Of a stretch of DNA of 64,000 nucleotides, positions 1-9,854 are shown in pieces (position 1 is the stretch's first letter; each line of letters begins with the position of its first letter). This stretch comes from Candidatus Phaeomarinobacter ectocarpi (lineage in GTDB: Bacteria > Pseudomonadota > Alphaproteobacteria > CGMCC-115125). The stretch covers positions 630,753 through 694,752 of the forward strand of contig NZ_HG966617.1 in NCBI RefSeq assembly GCF_000689395.1. The letters are read 5' to 3'. The notes beneath the pieces are model-generated. The model did not search any database. It saw only the letters and a list, made by a program, of their open reading frames with translations, and was not told the origin of the DNA. Position numbers and translations under genes: made by a program.

Positions 1-888
1 AACTACATGCCCAAAGTCGGCAGCCGTGGGCTGGACATGATGTTCCGCACGGCAACAGTGCAGGTAAATCTCGATTTCTCGTCAGAAGCCGACATGGTGC
101 AGATGTACCGCATCTCGCTCGCGCTGCAGCCGATTGTGACGTCGATCTTTGCCAACTCGCCCTTCGTTGATGGCAAGCCCAACGGCGTGCTTTCCAACCG
201 CGCAAACGTCTGGCTCGATACCGACAAGCATCGCACAGGCATGTTGCCGTTCGTCTTCGAGGACGGGTTTGGCTTTGAGCAATATGTCGATTACGCCCTC
301 GATGTGCCGATGTATTTCGTCCATCGCAATGGCACGTATGTCGATGTCTCCGGCCAGTCCTTCCGTGACTTCATGCAGGGCAAGCTCAAGGGCCTTGAGG
401 GTGATCGCCCGTCGATGGACGACTGGGAAAACCACCTGACAACCATTTTTCCCGAAGCCCGCCTCAAGCGGTTCATTGAAATGCGCGGCGCTGACGGTGG
501 CCCCTGGCGGCGTCTGTGTGCGCTACCGGCTTTCTGGGTCGGACTGTTCTACGACAAGGCCTCTCAGGAAGCAGCCTTCGATCTGGTCAAGGACTGGACC
601 GAGGAAGAGCGCGAACAATTGCATCGCGATGTGCCGGTGCACGCACTCAACACCAGGTTCCGCGATCATACGGTGCTGGACATCGCCCGCGATGCATTGG
701 CGATTGCCAAGCAGGGCCTCAAGGCCCGCGCCCGAAGCGACGGCTTTGATGGCGACGAACGTGGCTTCCTGGCAGCCGTTGAAACCACGGTAGATAGCGG
801 CCGCACCCCGGCCGAAGAGATGCTCGATCTCTACAACGGCAAATGGCAGGGCAATCTCGACAATCTCTTTGCCGAGTATTCCTACTAG
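1..888 (+). CDS. gshA: Glutamate-cysteine ligase, C-terminal part (5' truncated by window edge)
   Basis: ATP-dependent ligation of glutamate and cysteine, the first step of glutathione synthesis, in the cytosol. The reading frame is already open at base 1 (Asn-Tyr before the first Met), so the true start lies outside the window; about 295 C-terminal residues are visible. They carry blocks typical of the plant/alphaproteobacterial GshA family: [60 protein letters not shown] and [12 protein letters not shown]. The end of the protein ([13 protein letters not shown]) also fits. The family often reads FRTCTVQ where this protein has FRTATVQ. Transcription is convergent with the next gene, 21 bp downstream. 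Identification is firm; only the N-terminus is missing. Confidence 0.95.
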   Translation, partial: NYMPKVGSRGLDMMFRTATVQVNLDFSSEADMVQMYRISLALQPIVTSIFANSPFVDGKPNGVLSNRANVWLDTDKHRTGMLPFVFEDGFGFEQYVDYALDVPMYFVHRNGTYVDVSGQSFRDFMQGKLKGLEGDRPSMDDWENHLTTIFPEARLKRFIEMRGADGGPWRRLCALPAFWVGLFYDKASQEAAFDLVKDWTEEEREQLHRDVPVHALNTRFRDHTVLDIARDALAIAKQGLKARARSDGFDGDERGFLAAVETTVDSGRTPAEEMLDLYNGKWQGNLDNLFAEYSY

Positions 889-909
889 CCGCGCAGCAGT
901 ATTGCAGAC

Positions 910-1692
910 CTAGTCTTCGAACAGCCCCAGTTCTTCCATCCGGTCGAGGATGGAAATGGGTTTGCTGCTCAGCACTTCGTGGGCTTCGTCGTCCAGCGCG
1001 AAATTGATGGTCTCAAGCGCGTCGTCGCGGGCGACCAGCAGCTGCGCAATATCGTCCCTGAACAATCCAAAAAGATGGCTGAACCACTGGTTGGCCAGGG
1101 GGGCATCAAATGCGTCCGTGCAGGTGAGCCGGTCGAGCAACGGCAGGATGCTTTTGGCTGTCACCATGGCTTCGTCGGTCACCCAGCGATTGGTGGTGAA
1201 CAGCTCAATCGGCAGGCCGGTGGCATCCATGGTGATGGCGATGACGTGAAACAGATCATCGGCTTCCAGCGTCGTGGCGTCTTCATCGGCGGCGGAAATC
1301 GACTTTACGTCGCTCGCTGTATCCCCGGCCTTCAGAAAGATGTGAAAATGGCCGTGCTCATGTCCCGCACGGTGGCCGTGATAATAAATCTGCACACCGC
1401 TCCGGCTGTCGCGGGCGTCCCCCGGCGGGTAGTGCGTCCAGCTTTCAAAGGGAGCATCGTCGTCAAACGTGCCAATGGTCAGGGTGACGGGATTAAGTCC
1501 CTGTTCCGCCATCTGGGCACCGGCATCCACGAGGCCGAAGGCGGCGTCTGCCAACTCATCGGTGAGAGGGGCATCGACGCGCGTGTCACCGGGCGTATCA
1601 AGAATGGGAGCGGCCATGGGAGTGGTCAGGGTCATCAGCGTAAATCGGGATAATGAAAGTGTCCGAGCTGCCTGTGTCAGCAGCCCGGACAT
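910..1692 (-). CDS. Uncharacterised His-rich protein (DUF6969-like)
   Basis: About 260 residues, no signal peptide or membrane segment seen, so probably cytosolic. The middle holds a His-rich stretch: WTHYPPGDARD, then VQIYYHGHRAGHEHGHFHIF, a layout that could bind metal. I associate this pattern with an uncharacterised alphaproteobacterial family (I believe DUF6969), but could not search it. No function is known to me. The start is uncertain: the ATG at 1692 lies 9 bp after the stop of the upstream Cys-rich peptide gene (1702-2001), suggesting coupled translation; in-frame ATGs at 1635 and 1617 are alternatives and none has a strong ribosome site. The tight spacing suggests that the two genes form a unit. 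Confidence 0.6.
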   Translation of the reverse strand: MSGLLTQAARTLSLSRFTLMTLTTPMAAPILDTPGDTRVDAPLTDELADAAFGLVDAGAQMAEQGLNPVTLTIGTFDDDAPFESWTHYPPGDARDSRSGVQIYYHGHRAGHEHGHFHIFLKAGDTASDVKSISAADEDATTLEADDLFHVIAITMDATGLPIELFTTNRWVTDEAMVTAKSILPLLDRLTCTDAFDAPLANQWFSHLFGLFRDDIAQLLVARDDALETINFALDDEAHEVLSSKPISILDRMEELGLFED

Positions 1693-1701
1693 CTCAGTCA
1701 G

Positions 1702-2001
1702 CTACTGTGCTGCACCGCAAGGGCTGCATGGGTTGGCCTTGGCCGCACCGCATGGGCTGCACTTTGCTGCACCACATTTTGCTGCGGCACAGGGGCTGCA
1801 TGGGTTGGCCTTTGCACCAGCACATTTTGCACCAGCACATGGGCTGCAGGCAGATGTGCGCTTGGCACCACAGCCATAGGCACCACAGGCAGCAGACGCG
1901 GGCTGCGCAACAGCAACGGCTGCAGCCATCATGGCAGCAGAACCAAGAACGACAGATGCGCGGGACATACGGCGCGTCTTGGGCGTAGAGGATTTCGACA
2001 T
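1702..2001 (-). CDS. Secreted cysteine-rich repeat peptide (metal-binding or RiPP-precursor-like)
   Basis: Ninety-nine residues starting at ATG 2001, preceded by GAAGGAAAC. An upstream in-frame start at 2121 would add 40 residues without signal-peptide character, so I chose 2001. Residues 1-37 form a Sec signal peptide: basic start (KTRRMSR), hydrophobic core rich in Ala and Val, and cleavage after PASA. The 62-residue mature part is almost only Ala, Cys, Gly, Lys, Pro and Ser, with 12 cysteines in SPC, NPCSPC, AKC and AAKC units; AKANPCSPC occurs once in full and AKANPCSPC again near the end, showing internal duplication. Such peptides are either metal-binding proteins or precursors of Cys-modified exported peptides (bufferin-type, made by DUF692/MNIO enzymes). 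No DUF692 gene is visible here. Function is inferred only from composition. Confidence 0.7.
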   Translation of the reverse strand: MSKSSTPKTRRMSRASVVLGSAAMMAAAVAVAQPASAACGAYGCGAKRTSACSPCAGAKCAGAKANPCSPCAAAKCGAAKCSPCGAAKANPCSPCGAAQ

Positions 2002-2190
2002 GGGATGTTTCCTTCGATTGAACAATGTGAAGACCACGCCGAAACCGGTGTTGTGGATGGGCGGCCTTGCGGAAAATGTTGATCCGGTATGCGCCGCCCC
2101 GCAATTAACGCCTGCACACAAAACGGGTAGCGTCCTAGCAAACGCGTGAGGGTGCGTGAGGAATCTTAACGGCGGGAAGAAGCAAGAGGG

Positions 2191-2691
2191 ATGAAACGTA
2201 TTTTGATCCTCGGCCCCGGTGGCGCAGGCAAGTCAACGCTCGCCAGGAAGCTGGGCGAAAAACTCGACCTGCCCATCGTCCATCTGGACCAGCATTACTG
2301 GCAGCCCGATTGGACCCCGATGGAGGAAAGCCGGTGGCCAGAGGTGGTGGCTGACCTCACGGCCGGCGACCGCTGGGTCATGGACGGCAATTTTGGGGGC
2401 ACGCTGGACCTGCGTCTGCCCCGGGCTGATCTGGTCGTGTTTCTGGACGTTGGCCGCTGGCAAAGCCTGTGGGGCGCCTTCACCCGCGTCCTTAAACAAT
2501 CAGGTCAGGTGCGCAGCGACATGGCACCCGGCTGTCCCGAGCGCTTCGACGCCGAGTTCTTCATCTGGCTCTGGAATTTTCGCCGCGACACGAGGCCGGT
2601 GCTTGAAGAGGCCTTTGCTCGGCATCCACAAACGCCGATGGTGAGGCTGACGTCCCGCAGGGAAATCCAGCAATGGCTGGACGCCCTATAG
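2191..2691 (+). CDS. P-loop NTPase, adenylate-kinase-like / topology-modulation family
   Basis: A 166-residue cytosolic protein with a Walker A loop at residues 8-16 (GPGGAGKST) followed by ARKLGEKLDLPIVHLDQHYWQP, here read as a kinase-like substrate segment, and VMDGNFGGTLDLRLPRAD. These features place it in the small P-loop family often annotated as DNA topology modulation protein FlaR or as adenylate-kinase-like. The substrate is not known, and the topology name should not be taken literally. The gene is divergent from the Cys-rich peptide gene and stands alone. An AGAGGG sequence sits directly against the ATG, with GAAGAAG a little further upstream. Confidence 0.8.
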   Translation: MKRILILGPGGAGKSTLARKLGEKLDLPIVHLDQHYWQPDWTPMEESRWPEVVADLTAGDRWVMDGNFGGTLDLRLPRADLVVFLDVGRWQSLWGAFTRVLKQSGQVRSDMAPGCPERFDAEFFIWLWNFRRDTRPVLEEAFARHPQTPMVRLTSRREIQQWLDAL

Positions 2692-2715
2692 CGCCGGTCG
2701 GGGTGCGCTTGGCGG

Positions 2716-4140
2716 TTAAGCGGCCGTCCCGCCCACCGTCAGTGCTTCCATGTGCAGTGTTGGCTGGCCGACGCCGACGGGGACGCCCTGACCGGCCTTG
2801 CCGCAGGTGCCGATGCCGGTGTCCAGCTTCATGTCATTGCCGATGGCCTTGATGCGCGTCAGGGCGTCAGCGCCGTTGCCGATAAGAGTCGCACCCTTGA
2901 TCGGCGTCGTCACCTTGCCGTCTTCGATCATGTAAGCCTCGGTGCACGAGAACACGAACTTGCCGTTGGTGATGTCCACCTGACCGCCGCCAAAGTTTGT
3001 GGCGTAGATGCCTTTCTTCACGCCCGCGAGAATTTCGCCCGGGTCGCGATCACCTTCGGTCATGTAGGTGTTGGTCATGCGCGGCATCGGCTGGTGCGCA
3101 AAGCTTTCGCGGCGACCATTGCCGGTTGCCGCCACACCCATGAGGCGCGCATTGAGGCGGTCCTGCATGTAGCCCTTGAGAATGCCGTCTTCGATCAGCA
3201 CCGTGCGCGACGTCGGCGTACCTTCATCGTCCACGGTGAGCGACCCGCGCCGGTCGTCCAGCGTGCCATCGTCGACGACCGTGACGCCGGGAGAGGCCAC
3301 GCGCTCACCCATCAGCCCGGCAAAGGCACTCTGGCCCTTGCGGTTGAAGTCACCTTCAAGGCCATGGCCGATGGCTTCGTGCAGCAGGATGCCCGGCCAG
3401 CCCGGCCCAAGCACCACATCCATTTCACCCGCCGGGGCAGGCACCGCTTCGAGATTCACAAGCGCCTGACGCAGGGCTTCGTCAGCGCCCGCCTGCCAGC
3501 TCTGGGTCTCGATGAAGCGTGTGTAGTTTTCCCGGCCACCGGTGCCGAACGTGCCGGATTCCTGGCGGTCGCCGTCGCCCACCACAACGCTGACATTGAA
3601 ACGCACGAGAGGACGCACATCGCGCACGATCTGTCCGTCGGCACGCAGGATCATCACCGCCTGCCACTCGCCGGAAAGGGACGCAGACACCTGGCGTACG
3701 CGCGAATCCTTGGCACGGGCATAGGCATCGATTTCCTGCAGCAGCTTGACCTTCTCTTCAAAAGATGGGCCGCCCAGCGGATTGTCGTCGCCATACAGAT
3801 GCGCGTTTGTTGCCTGCGGTCCCGCCGCCATGGAGCCTGAGTGACCAGCCTTCACAGCCTGCACCGCATCCGCCGCCCGCTTGACGGCGGCTTCCGACAG
3901 GTCAGACGCATGGGCATAGCCCGTTGCTTCACCGGCCACACAGCGCAGGCCAAAACCCTGGCCCGTATCAAAGCTCGCGGTTTTCAGGCGCCCGTCATCA
4001 AAGGCCAGCGCCTCAGACTGGGTGTATTCCAGAAACAGCTCTCCATCGTCCGCGCCTGTCAGCGTGTCAGAGACGATCCGCGTCAGACGGTCAGGATCAA
4101 GACCGGCGCGGGTGAAGAAGAGTTCATCAGGAGTGGGCAT
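2716..4140 (-). CDS. tldD: Metalloprotease TldD
   Basis: TldD forms a heterodimeric zinc protease with TldE/PmbA; known roles include cleavage of peptide precursors such as microcin B17 and degradation of CcdA. The 474-residue protein has the family zinc motif HEAIGHGLEGD near residue 255, a glycine-rich block RGSLTVDDEGTPTSRTVLIE, and the C-terminal CGKAGQGVPVGVGQPTL. Length matches the family. In many alphaproteobacteria tldD lies divergently beside coxB; here a barstar gene and an unknown gene separate them. The partner gene (tldE/pmbA) is not in the window. Identification is firm. Confidence 0.95.
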   Translation of the reverse strand: MPTPDELFFTRAGLDPDRLTRIVSDTLTGADDGELFLEYTQSEALAFDDGRLKTASFDTGQGFGLRCVAGEATGYAHASDLSEAAVKRAADAVQAVKAGHSGSMAAGPQATNAHLYGDDNPLGGPSFEEKVKLLQEIDAYARAKDSRVRQVSASLSGEWQAVMILRADGQIVRDVRPLVRFNVSVVVGDGDRQESGTFGTGGRENYTRFIETQSWQAGADEALRQALVNLEAVPAPAGEMDVVLGPGWPGILLHEAIGHGLEGDFNRKGQSAFAGLMGERVASPGVTVVDDGTLDDRRGSLTVDDEGTPTSRTVLIEDGILKGYMQDRLNARLMGVAATGNGRRESFAHQPMPRMTNTYMTEGDRDPGEILAGVKKGIYATNFGGGQVDITNGKFVFSCTEAYMIEDGKVTTPIKGATLIGNGADALTRIKAIGNDMKLDTGIGTCGKAGQGVPVGVGQPTLHMEALTVGGTAA

Positions 4141-4197
4141 GGGGCCTCGTGGTGATTGATTTTTGGTTTGGGCAACAGACAGTTGTCGGCGGACGCG

Positions 4198-4509
4198 TCA
4201 TTCAAGGATCAATATCACATTACTATGTCGTTCACTGCCAGCGTTCCCGTGTTCAGATATGATTTCAACGATCGTATCGAAGGCGGTCGGCTCGTCATTC
4301 CTCCGCATTTCCGAACGGGACTTGCCTGAACTGGTCCAATGGATTGTGAACCGGTCGTCAGGGGTCCCAAAGCCACCTCGAAGCACGTCATTTAGAGCGT
4401 CAAGGTTTCGACTCCAAGATTCATTTGGAATGATGGTCCGCTCGAACTCGTCATAGAATTCAACTGTTGATCGAATTTTGTGGCCATCCAAAATGTATGT
4501 TCTGGTCAC
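4198..4509 (-). CDS. Barstar-family protein (ribonuclease inhibitor / immunity-like)
   Basis: A 103-residue protein with the barstar layout: an N-terminal strand TYILDGHKIRS, a helix with FYDEFERTI, then the hallmark SWSRNLDALNDVLRGG, followed by FTIHWTSSGKSR. Barstar proteins bind and block barnase-type ribonucleases, and related ones act as immunity proteins. No ribonuclease is recognisable here. It follows the unknown gene at 4527-4973 with a 17 bp gap and precedes tldD on the same strand. GC is near 48 percent by hand count, clearly below the 60 percent or more of its neighbours, which suggests recent transfer. The protein family is well supported; the target is unknown. Confidence 0.85.
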   Translation of the reverse strand: MTRTYILDGHKIRSTVEFYDEFERTIIPNESWSRNLDALNDVLRGGFGTPDDRFTIHWTSSGKSRSEMRRNDEPTAFDTIVEIISEHGNAGSERHSNVILILE

Positions 4510-4526
4510 TGAGGTCTCCGAAGGGC

Positions 4527-4973
4527 TTAAGGCATATCATCCAGCAGCGCCTGAACATTCGGGTGACGTGATCCCGGATCATTGGCCACAAGATCCTCAA
4601 TGGGGACCAGGCGGCCGGGCATGCCTGACAGGTCACAGGGCACATGCACCTTGGATGTGCGGTACATGGGCCACTGGGTGATCCGCAGCGTTTCGAGGTC
4701 CACCAGGAATACGCCGTTGATGCGGCCAAACCAGTTGTCCCAGTCGCTGAACTTCCAGCTCTGCCACCCCGAAGGTGGCGGCGCGGTGATGTCCGCGACC
4801 GATTGGGGGTGCGCCGCGCAAAAGCCGACAGCTGACCGACCGGGGTCGCGGGGGTCCAGATAGGGCGCTGCCATTTCAATGAGGGCAGGGGCTGAACCGC
4901 CGTCTTCTGCAATGTGAAGCCCCGCGGAAATTTTCCGCCCGTAGTGGAAATGGATGAGTGCCTCGTCGCGCAT
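4527..4973 (-). CDS. Hypothetical protein upstream of barstar
   Basis: A 148-residue soluble protein I do not recognise. I chose ATG 4973 because AGAAAGAG precedes it; a start at 5021 would add 16 basic residues. It has no signal peptide or membrane segment. Visible features are a Trp-rich middle (GWQSWKFSDWDNWFGRING) and a C-terminal segment VHVPCDLSGMPGRLVP. Composition is close to the chromosome average, unlike the following barstar gene. The 17 bp gap to barstar implies co-transcription, so it may be the partner of that inhibitor, but no catalytic motif of a barnase-like RNase is visible. That link is only a guess from position. Confidence 0.55.
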   Translation of the reverse strand: MRDEALIHFHYGRKISAGLHIAEDGGSAPALIEMAAPYLDPRDPGRSAVGFCAAHPQSVADITAPPPSGWQSWKFSDWDNWFGRINGVFLVDLETLRITQWPMYRTSKVHVPCDLSGMPGRLVPIEDLVANDPGSRHPNVQALLDDMP

Positions 4974-5436
4974 GCCGTCGCTCTTTCTGGTTGGCGTTCG
5001 CTTGCTGCGAATGCTTTGCATTTATACCCGACTAGACCTAGGGCACCAACGCCGCGGCACCAGTGCCAGCGTGCAAAAGGCCTAACATGCTGTTGTCACA
5101 GGCAAATCCGGCGCGCATTTGCTGCTCGGTTTGCGGGCAATCCGGCGGGCGGGAAAACCCCGCATTCAAGCCAAAAACGATACCGCGCGCCTATTTTGGG
5201 TCAAAGTGTCGCAAAAAGAAGCCGCGTACTCGCTACGTGCGCAAGCCACGCTATACTTATCGCTAGCCTACAGGGGTGGGATTCGCCTGTCGTTTGGTGC
5301 GCAAGGTTTCGTTTGCGTTACCGGCGCGACGTGCTAATCGTCCGCTCCTGCACGAAATGACCCTGTGTTTCCACGGGTCCTGCATCAAGAATTACGACCC
5401 GGATTATCACTGGGATTACGACTGGGGATGTCGAGC
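4974..5436. other. Intergenic region between the barstar islet and coxB
   Basis: About 460 bp between two divergent transcription units, so it should hold promoters in both directions. I see no supported gene; short open frames here lack ribosome sites and protein character. The last 80 bp hold a hairpin at 5359-5379: GACCC then GTG, paired with CAC then GGGTC around a TTTC loop, with one bulged T. Candidate promoter elements cannot be assigned with confidence. Confidence 0.5.
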
Positions 5437-6291
5437 ATGGCGACTTACTTGCCGAAGATTTTTATGGGCCTTGCCTTTCTGGCCGCGATGATCATCGCGG
5501 GGACTGCCGGCGCGGCGCAGCCTGAGCCCTGGCAGATGGGCTTTCAGCCGGCCGCCTCCCCGGTGATGGAAAGCATCAATTCCTTCCATAACTTCCTGCT
5601 CTGGATCATCACGGCGATTACGTTGTTCGTGCTGGCGCTGCTGCTCTATTGCATGGTGCGCTTCAATGCGAAGGCAAACCCCGTCCCGTCAAAGACTTCG
5701 CACAACACCACCATCGAAGTGCTCTGGACGGTAATCCCGGTCCTTATCCTCGTCGCAATTGCCATTCCGTCCTTCCGCCTGTTGTATCTTGAAGCGGTGG
5801 TGCCGGAGAGCGAAGTGACGATCAAGGCGACGGGCTACCAGTGGTACTGGGGATATTCGTACCCGGACAATGGCGACTTTGAGTATTTCGCCAACATGAT
5901 CGAAGAGCCTGATCTGGCGCCTGGTCAGCCGCGCCTGCTGGCAACGGACACGAAGGTCGTTGTGCCGGTGGATACAAATGTGCGCGTGATCGTTACGGCA
6001 GCGGACGTCATTCACAACTGGGCGATGCCTGCGTTCGGCGTGAAGATGGACGCTGTGCCCGGCCGCCTCAACGAAACATGGTTCAACGCTTCTGAGACCG
6101 GCATCTACTATGGCCAGTGCTCGGAGCTGTGCGGTGTCCGTCACGCCTTCATGCCCATCGAGGTGCATGTGGTGGAGAAGGACGACTTCAACGCCTGGGT
6201 TGCCAGCGCTGAAGAGGAATACGCCCTCAACGGCACCATTCCTGACTCACCGCTGGACCAACAGACACTTCTGGCTGACGCGCGCAACTAG
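5437..6291 (+). CDS. coxB: Cytochrome c oxidase subunit II
   Basis: The electron-entry subunit of aa3-type oxidase; its CuA centre takes electrons from cytochrome c on the periplasmic side. Using ATG 5437 (GGGG about 9 bp upstream) the protein has 284 residues; ATG 5428 three codons earlier is possible. It begins with a signal sequence (FMGLAFLAAMIIAGTAGAA) and has two transmembrane helices around residues 50-75 and 92-112. The CuA site is intact: CSELCGVRHAFM with C228, C232, H236 and M240, plus the upstream His in VIHNWAMPAFG. The aromatic patch YQWYWGYSYP is present. It is the first gene of the cox operon; coxA follows after 55 bp. Confidence 0.97.
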   Translation: MATYLPKIFMGLAFLAAMIIAGTAGAAQPEPWQMGFQPAASPVMESINSFHNFLLWIITAITLFVLALLLYCMVRFNAKANPVPSKTSHNTTIEVLWTVIPVLILVAIAIPSFRLLYLEAVVPESEVTIKATGYQWYWGYSYPDNGDFEYFANMIEEPDLAPGQPRLLATDTKVVVPVDTNVRVIVTAADVIHNWAMPAFGVKMDAVPGRLNETWFNASETGIYYGQCSELCGVRHAFMPIEVHVVEKDDFNAWVASAEEEYALNGTIPDSPLDQQTLLADARN

Positions 6292-6334
6292 CGCGGCGCT
6301 AATCCGACGATCGAAACACCACCTGCTCACTTAA

Positions 6335-7951
<1,617 letters not shown>

Positions 7952-7979
7952 GGCACGCAATCAAGGATGAAGCGCTGAT

Positions 7980-8954
7980 ATGAGCGACATCACCTATACG
8001 CAAAGCGGGGGCTCCAACGGGGCCTCCGTTTCTGCTTCCCAGCCAGCACCTGGCTATATGGAAGCTGACATCGCGGACTATTTCGCGCTGCTGAAGCCGC
8101 GCGTGATGTCGCTTGTCATCTTTACAGGCCTCGTCGGCATGATGATCGCCCCGGGCAGCATTCATCCGCTCACAGCATTCACGGCTCTGCTGTGCATCGC
8201 GGTTGGCGCGGGCGCATCCGGTGCACTCAACATGTGGTGGGATGCAGACATCGATGCGGTCATGGAGCGGACCGTCAATCGTCCGATTCCAAAGGGCGTT
8301 GTGTCCGCGCAGTCAGCTGCCGCATTCGGTGCAACACTGTCGGCCGCTTCCGTGTTCGTGATGGCAGCTCTTGTTGGATATCTCCCCGCGGCGCTGCTGG
8401 CCTTCACGATCATCTTCTACGTTGTCGTCTATACAATGTGGCTCAAGCGCGCGACATCGCAGAACATCGTTATCGGTGGTCTTGCCGGTGCGCTTCCCCC
8501 GGCCATTGGCTGGGCTTCGGTAACCGGGAGCCTTGCCGTCGAGCCGTTGGTTCTTGTGGCCATCATCTTCATGTGGACGCCACCCCATTTCTGGGCACTG
8601 GCCCTCGTGCGCAATGACGACTACACCCGCGCTGGCATTCCCATGCTGCCGGTGGTGGCCGGACCTGACGCGACACGCACGCAGATACTTCTCTACTCGC
8701 TGGTTCTTGTGCCGCTGGGGGCTGCCCCTCTGGTGCTTGGCTTTGGCGGCATCGTCTATGCTGTGGCGTCACTTGGTCTTGGCGCCGGGTTCCTGGCGCT
8801 GGCAGTCAATGTATGGCGACATCGCAGCGGCGACATCGCGAACACGTCAGCGATGCGGCTATTCGGCTTTTCAATCTTCTATCTTTTCGCACTTTTCGCG
8901 TCCCTTTTGATCGAGCGCATGGCGGGTCTTGCCGCCTTTGCGCCATGGATATAG
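7980..8954 (+). CDS. ctaB: Protoheme IX farnesyltransferase (heme O synthase)
   Basis: Transfers a farnesyl group from farnesyl diphosphate to heme b to make heme O, the precursor of heme A used by CoxA. The 324-residue integral membrane protein belongs to the UbiA prenyltransferase superfamily. The first Asp-rich motif is clear at about residues 84-103 ([19 protein letters not shown]), and a second conserved region follows at [19 protein letters not shown]. Several hydrophobic helices follow. It starts 28 bp after coxA with AAGGATGAAG upstream, so it is co-transcribed. Confidence 0.96.
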   Translation: MSDITYTQSGGSNGASVSASQPAPGYMEADIADYFALLKPRVMSLVIFTGLVGMMIAPGSIHPLTAFTALLCIAVGAGASGALNMWWDADIDAVMERTVNRPIPKGVVSAQSAAAFGATLSAASVFVMAALVGYLPAALLAFTIIFYVVVYTMWLKRATSQNIVIGGLAGALPPAIGWASVTGSLAVEPLVLVAIIFMWTPPHFWALALVRNDDYTRAGIPMLPVVAGPDATRTQILLYSLVLVPLGAAPLVLGFGGIVYAVASLGLGAGFLALAVNVWRHRSGDIANTSAMRLFGFSIFYLFALFASLLIERMAGLAAFAPWI

Positions 8955-8966
8955 GGCACGCGAAGA

Positions 8967-9146
8967 ATGACTGACCATGAGGACAAGACGACCGAAACAA
9001 CGACGGTAACGCTCACCCCGGAGCAGCAGGCGCGCCTGCGCCGCCGCAACATCGCTGTCGCTTTGGGCCTCATCGCCATGGTGGGACTATTCTTCGCAAT
9101 GACTTTGGTCCGGCTCGGCGGTAACGTCGCAGACCGCACCTATTAG
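8967..9146 (+). CDS. coxF: Small CoxF-like membrane protein
   Basis: A 59-residue protein: a charged, Thr-rich start (TDHEDKTTETTTVTLTPEQQ), an Arg cluster (RLRRRN) and a single transmembrane helix (IAVALGLIAMVGLFFAMTLV) ending VADRTY. This size, position between ctaB and ctaG, and the pattern of basic patch plus single helix match the small CoxF protein of alphaproteobacterial oxidase operons. Its exact role in oxidase assembly is not established. It begins 12 bp after ctaB and ends 16 bp before ctaG. It is short enough to be missed by length cut-offs. Confidence 0.8.
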   Translation: MTDHEDKTTETTTVTLTPEQQARLRRRNIAVALGLIAMVGLFFAMTLVRLGGNVADRTY

Positions 9147-9162
9147 TGAAGAGGTGACTAAG

Positions 9163-9744
9163 ATGACGGCAACAGTTGCAAACAACCGGCTCGCCAAGCG
9201 CGAAAAGCAGATCGTCATGGCCTGCGCCATTGTGGTTGGTGGCATGGTCGGCATGGCCTACGCAGCCGTGCCCCTGTATGACCTGTTTTGCCGTGTGACC
9301 GGATATGGCGGCACCACCCAGGCGACATCTGAATTTTCTGATGTGATTCTGGATCGCGTCGTCACCGTGCGTTTTGACGCCAACACCAACCGCGACCTCG
9401 ACTGGGGCTTCAAGCCACAGCAGACCGCGACTGACATCAATGTGGGCGCAGACGGTCTGGCGTTCTACACCGCTGAAAACCGCTCCAATCGCCCCATTGT
9501 CGGCACCGCGACTTACAACGTCACACCTCAAAAGGCCGGCGTGTACTTCGCCAAGGTGGAGTGCTTCTGCTTCACCGAGCAGCTGCTGATGCCGGGCGAA
9601 AGCATCGACATGCCCGTTACATTCTTCGTTGATCCGGCCATTGCTGACGATCCGAACATGGACGACGTGTCGACCATCACGCTGTCATATACTTTCTACG
9701 AAAAAACGAATCCGACGACACAAATCACGGCCTCCGCTAACTAG
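9163..9744 (+). CDS. ctaG: Cytochrome c oxidase assembly protein CtaG (Cox11 family)
   Basis: Copper chaperone that helps build the CuB centre of subunit I. I chose ATG 9163 because AGAGG lies 8 bp upstream; GTG 9154 would add three residues. The 193-residue protein has one N-terminal transmembrane anchor (IVMACAIVVGGMVGMAYAAV) followed by PLYDLFCRVTGYGGTTQ, and the copper-binding VECFCFTEQ (C134, C136), all signatures of Cox11. The periplasmic domain follows the anchor. The stop codon lies inside a small hairpin (9732-9749). Confidence 0.95.
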   Translation: MTATVANNRLAKREKQIVMACAIVVGGMVGMAYAAVPLYDLFCRVTGYGGTTQATSEFSDVILDRVVTVRFDANTNRDLDWGFKPQQTATDINVGADGLAFYTAENRSNRPIVGTATYNVTPQKAGVYFAKVECFCFTEQLLMPGESIDMPVTFFVDPAIADDPNMDDVSTITLSYTFYEKTNPTTQITASAN

Positions 9745-9782
9745 CGGAGTACACAAATTGTCACCTCCGCTGACCAGCGGGG
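9732..9782 (+). other. Two tandem near-identical hairpins between ctaG and coxC
   Basis: First hairpin at 9732-9749: CTCCGCTA, two bases, TAGCGGAG, a perfect 8 bp stem that contains the ctaG stop codon. Second hairpin at 9765-9782: CTCCGCT, loop GACC, AGCGGGG, a 7 bp stem with one G-U pair. The two share the same core, so they arose by duplication. Neither is followed by a T-run, so they look more like RNA processing or stability elements than intrinsic terminators. Confidence 0.6.
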
Positions 9783-9854
9783 TAATTGGAACACCTGCCC
9801 CCAGTCATGTAGGCTGAGGGCAGACACGACTTTAAGAGCATCCGGGGACACGAC

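Noticed and set aside
1721-1860. Repeats with GGGCTGCATGGGTTGGCC-like units, considered as a CRISPR or tandem repeat
   Set aside because: They are the codons of the Cys-rich peptide on the minus strand; units are unequal and no spacers exist.
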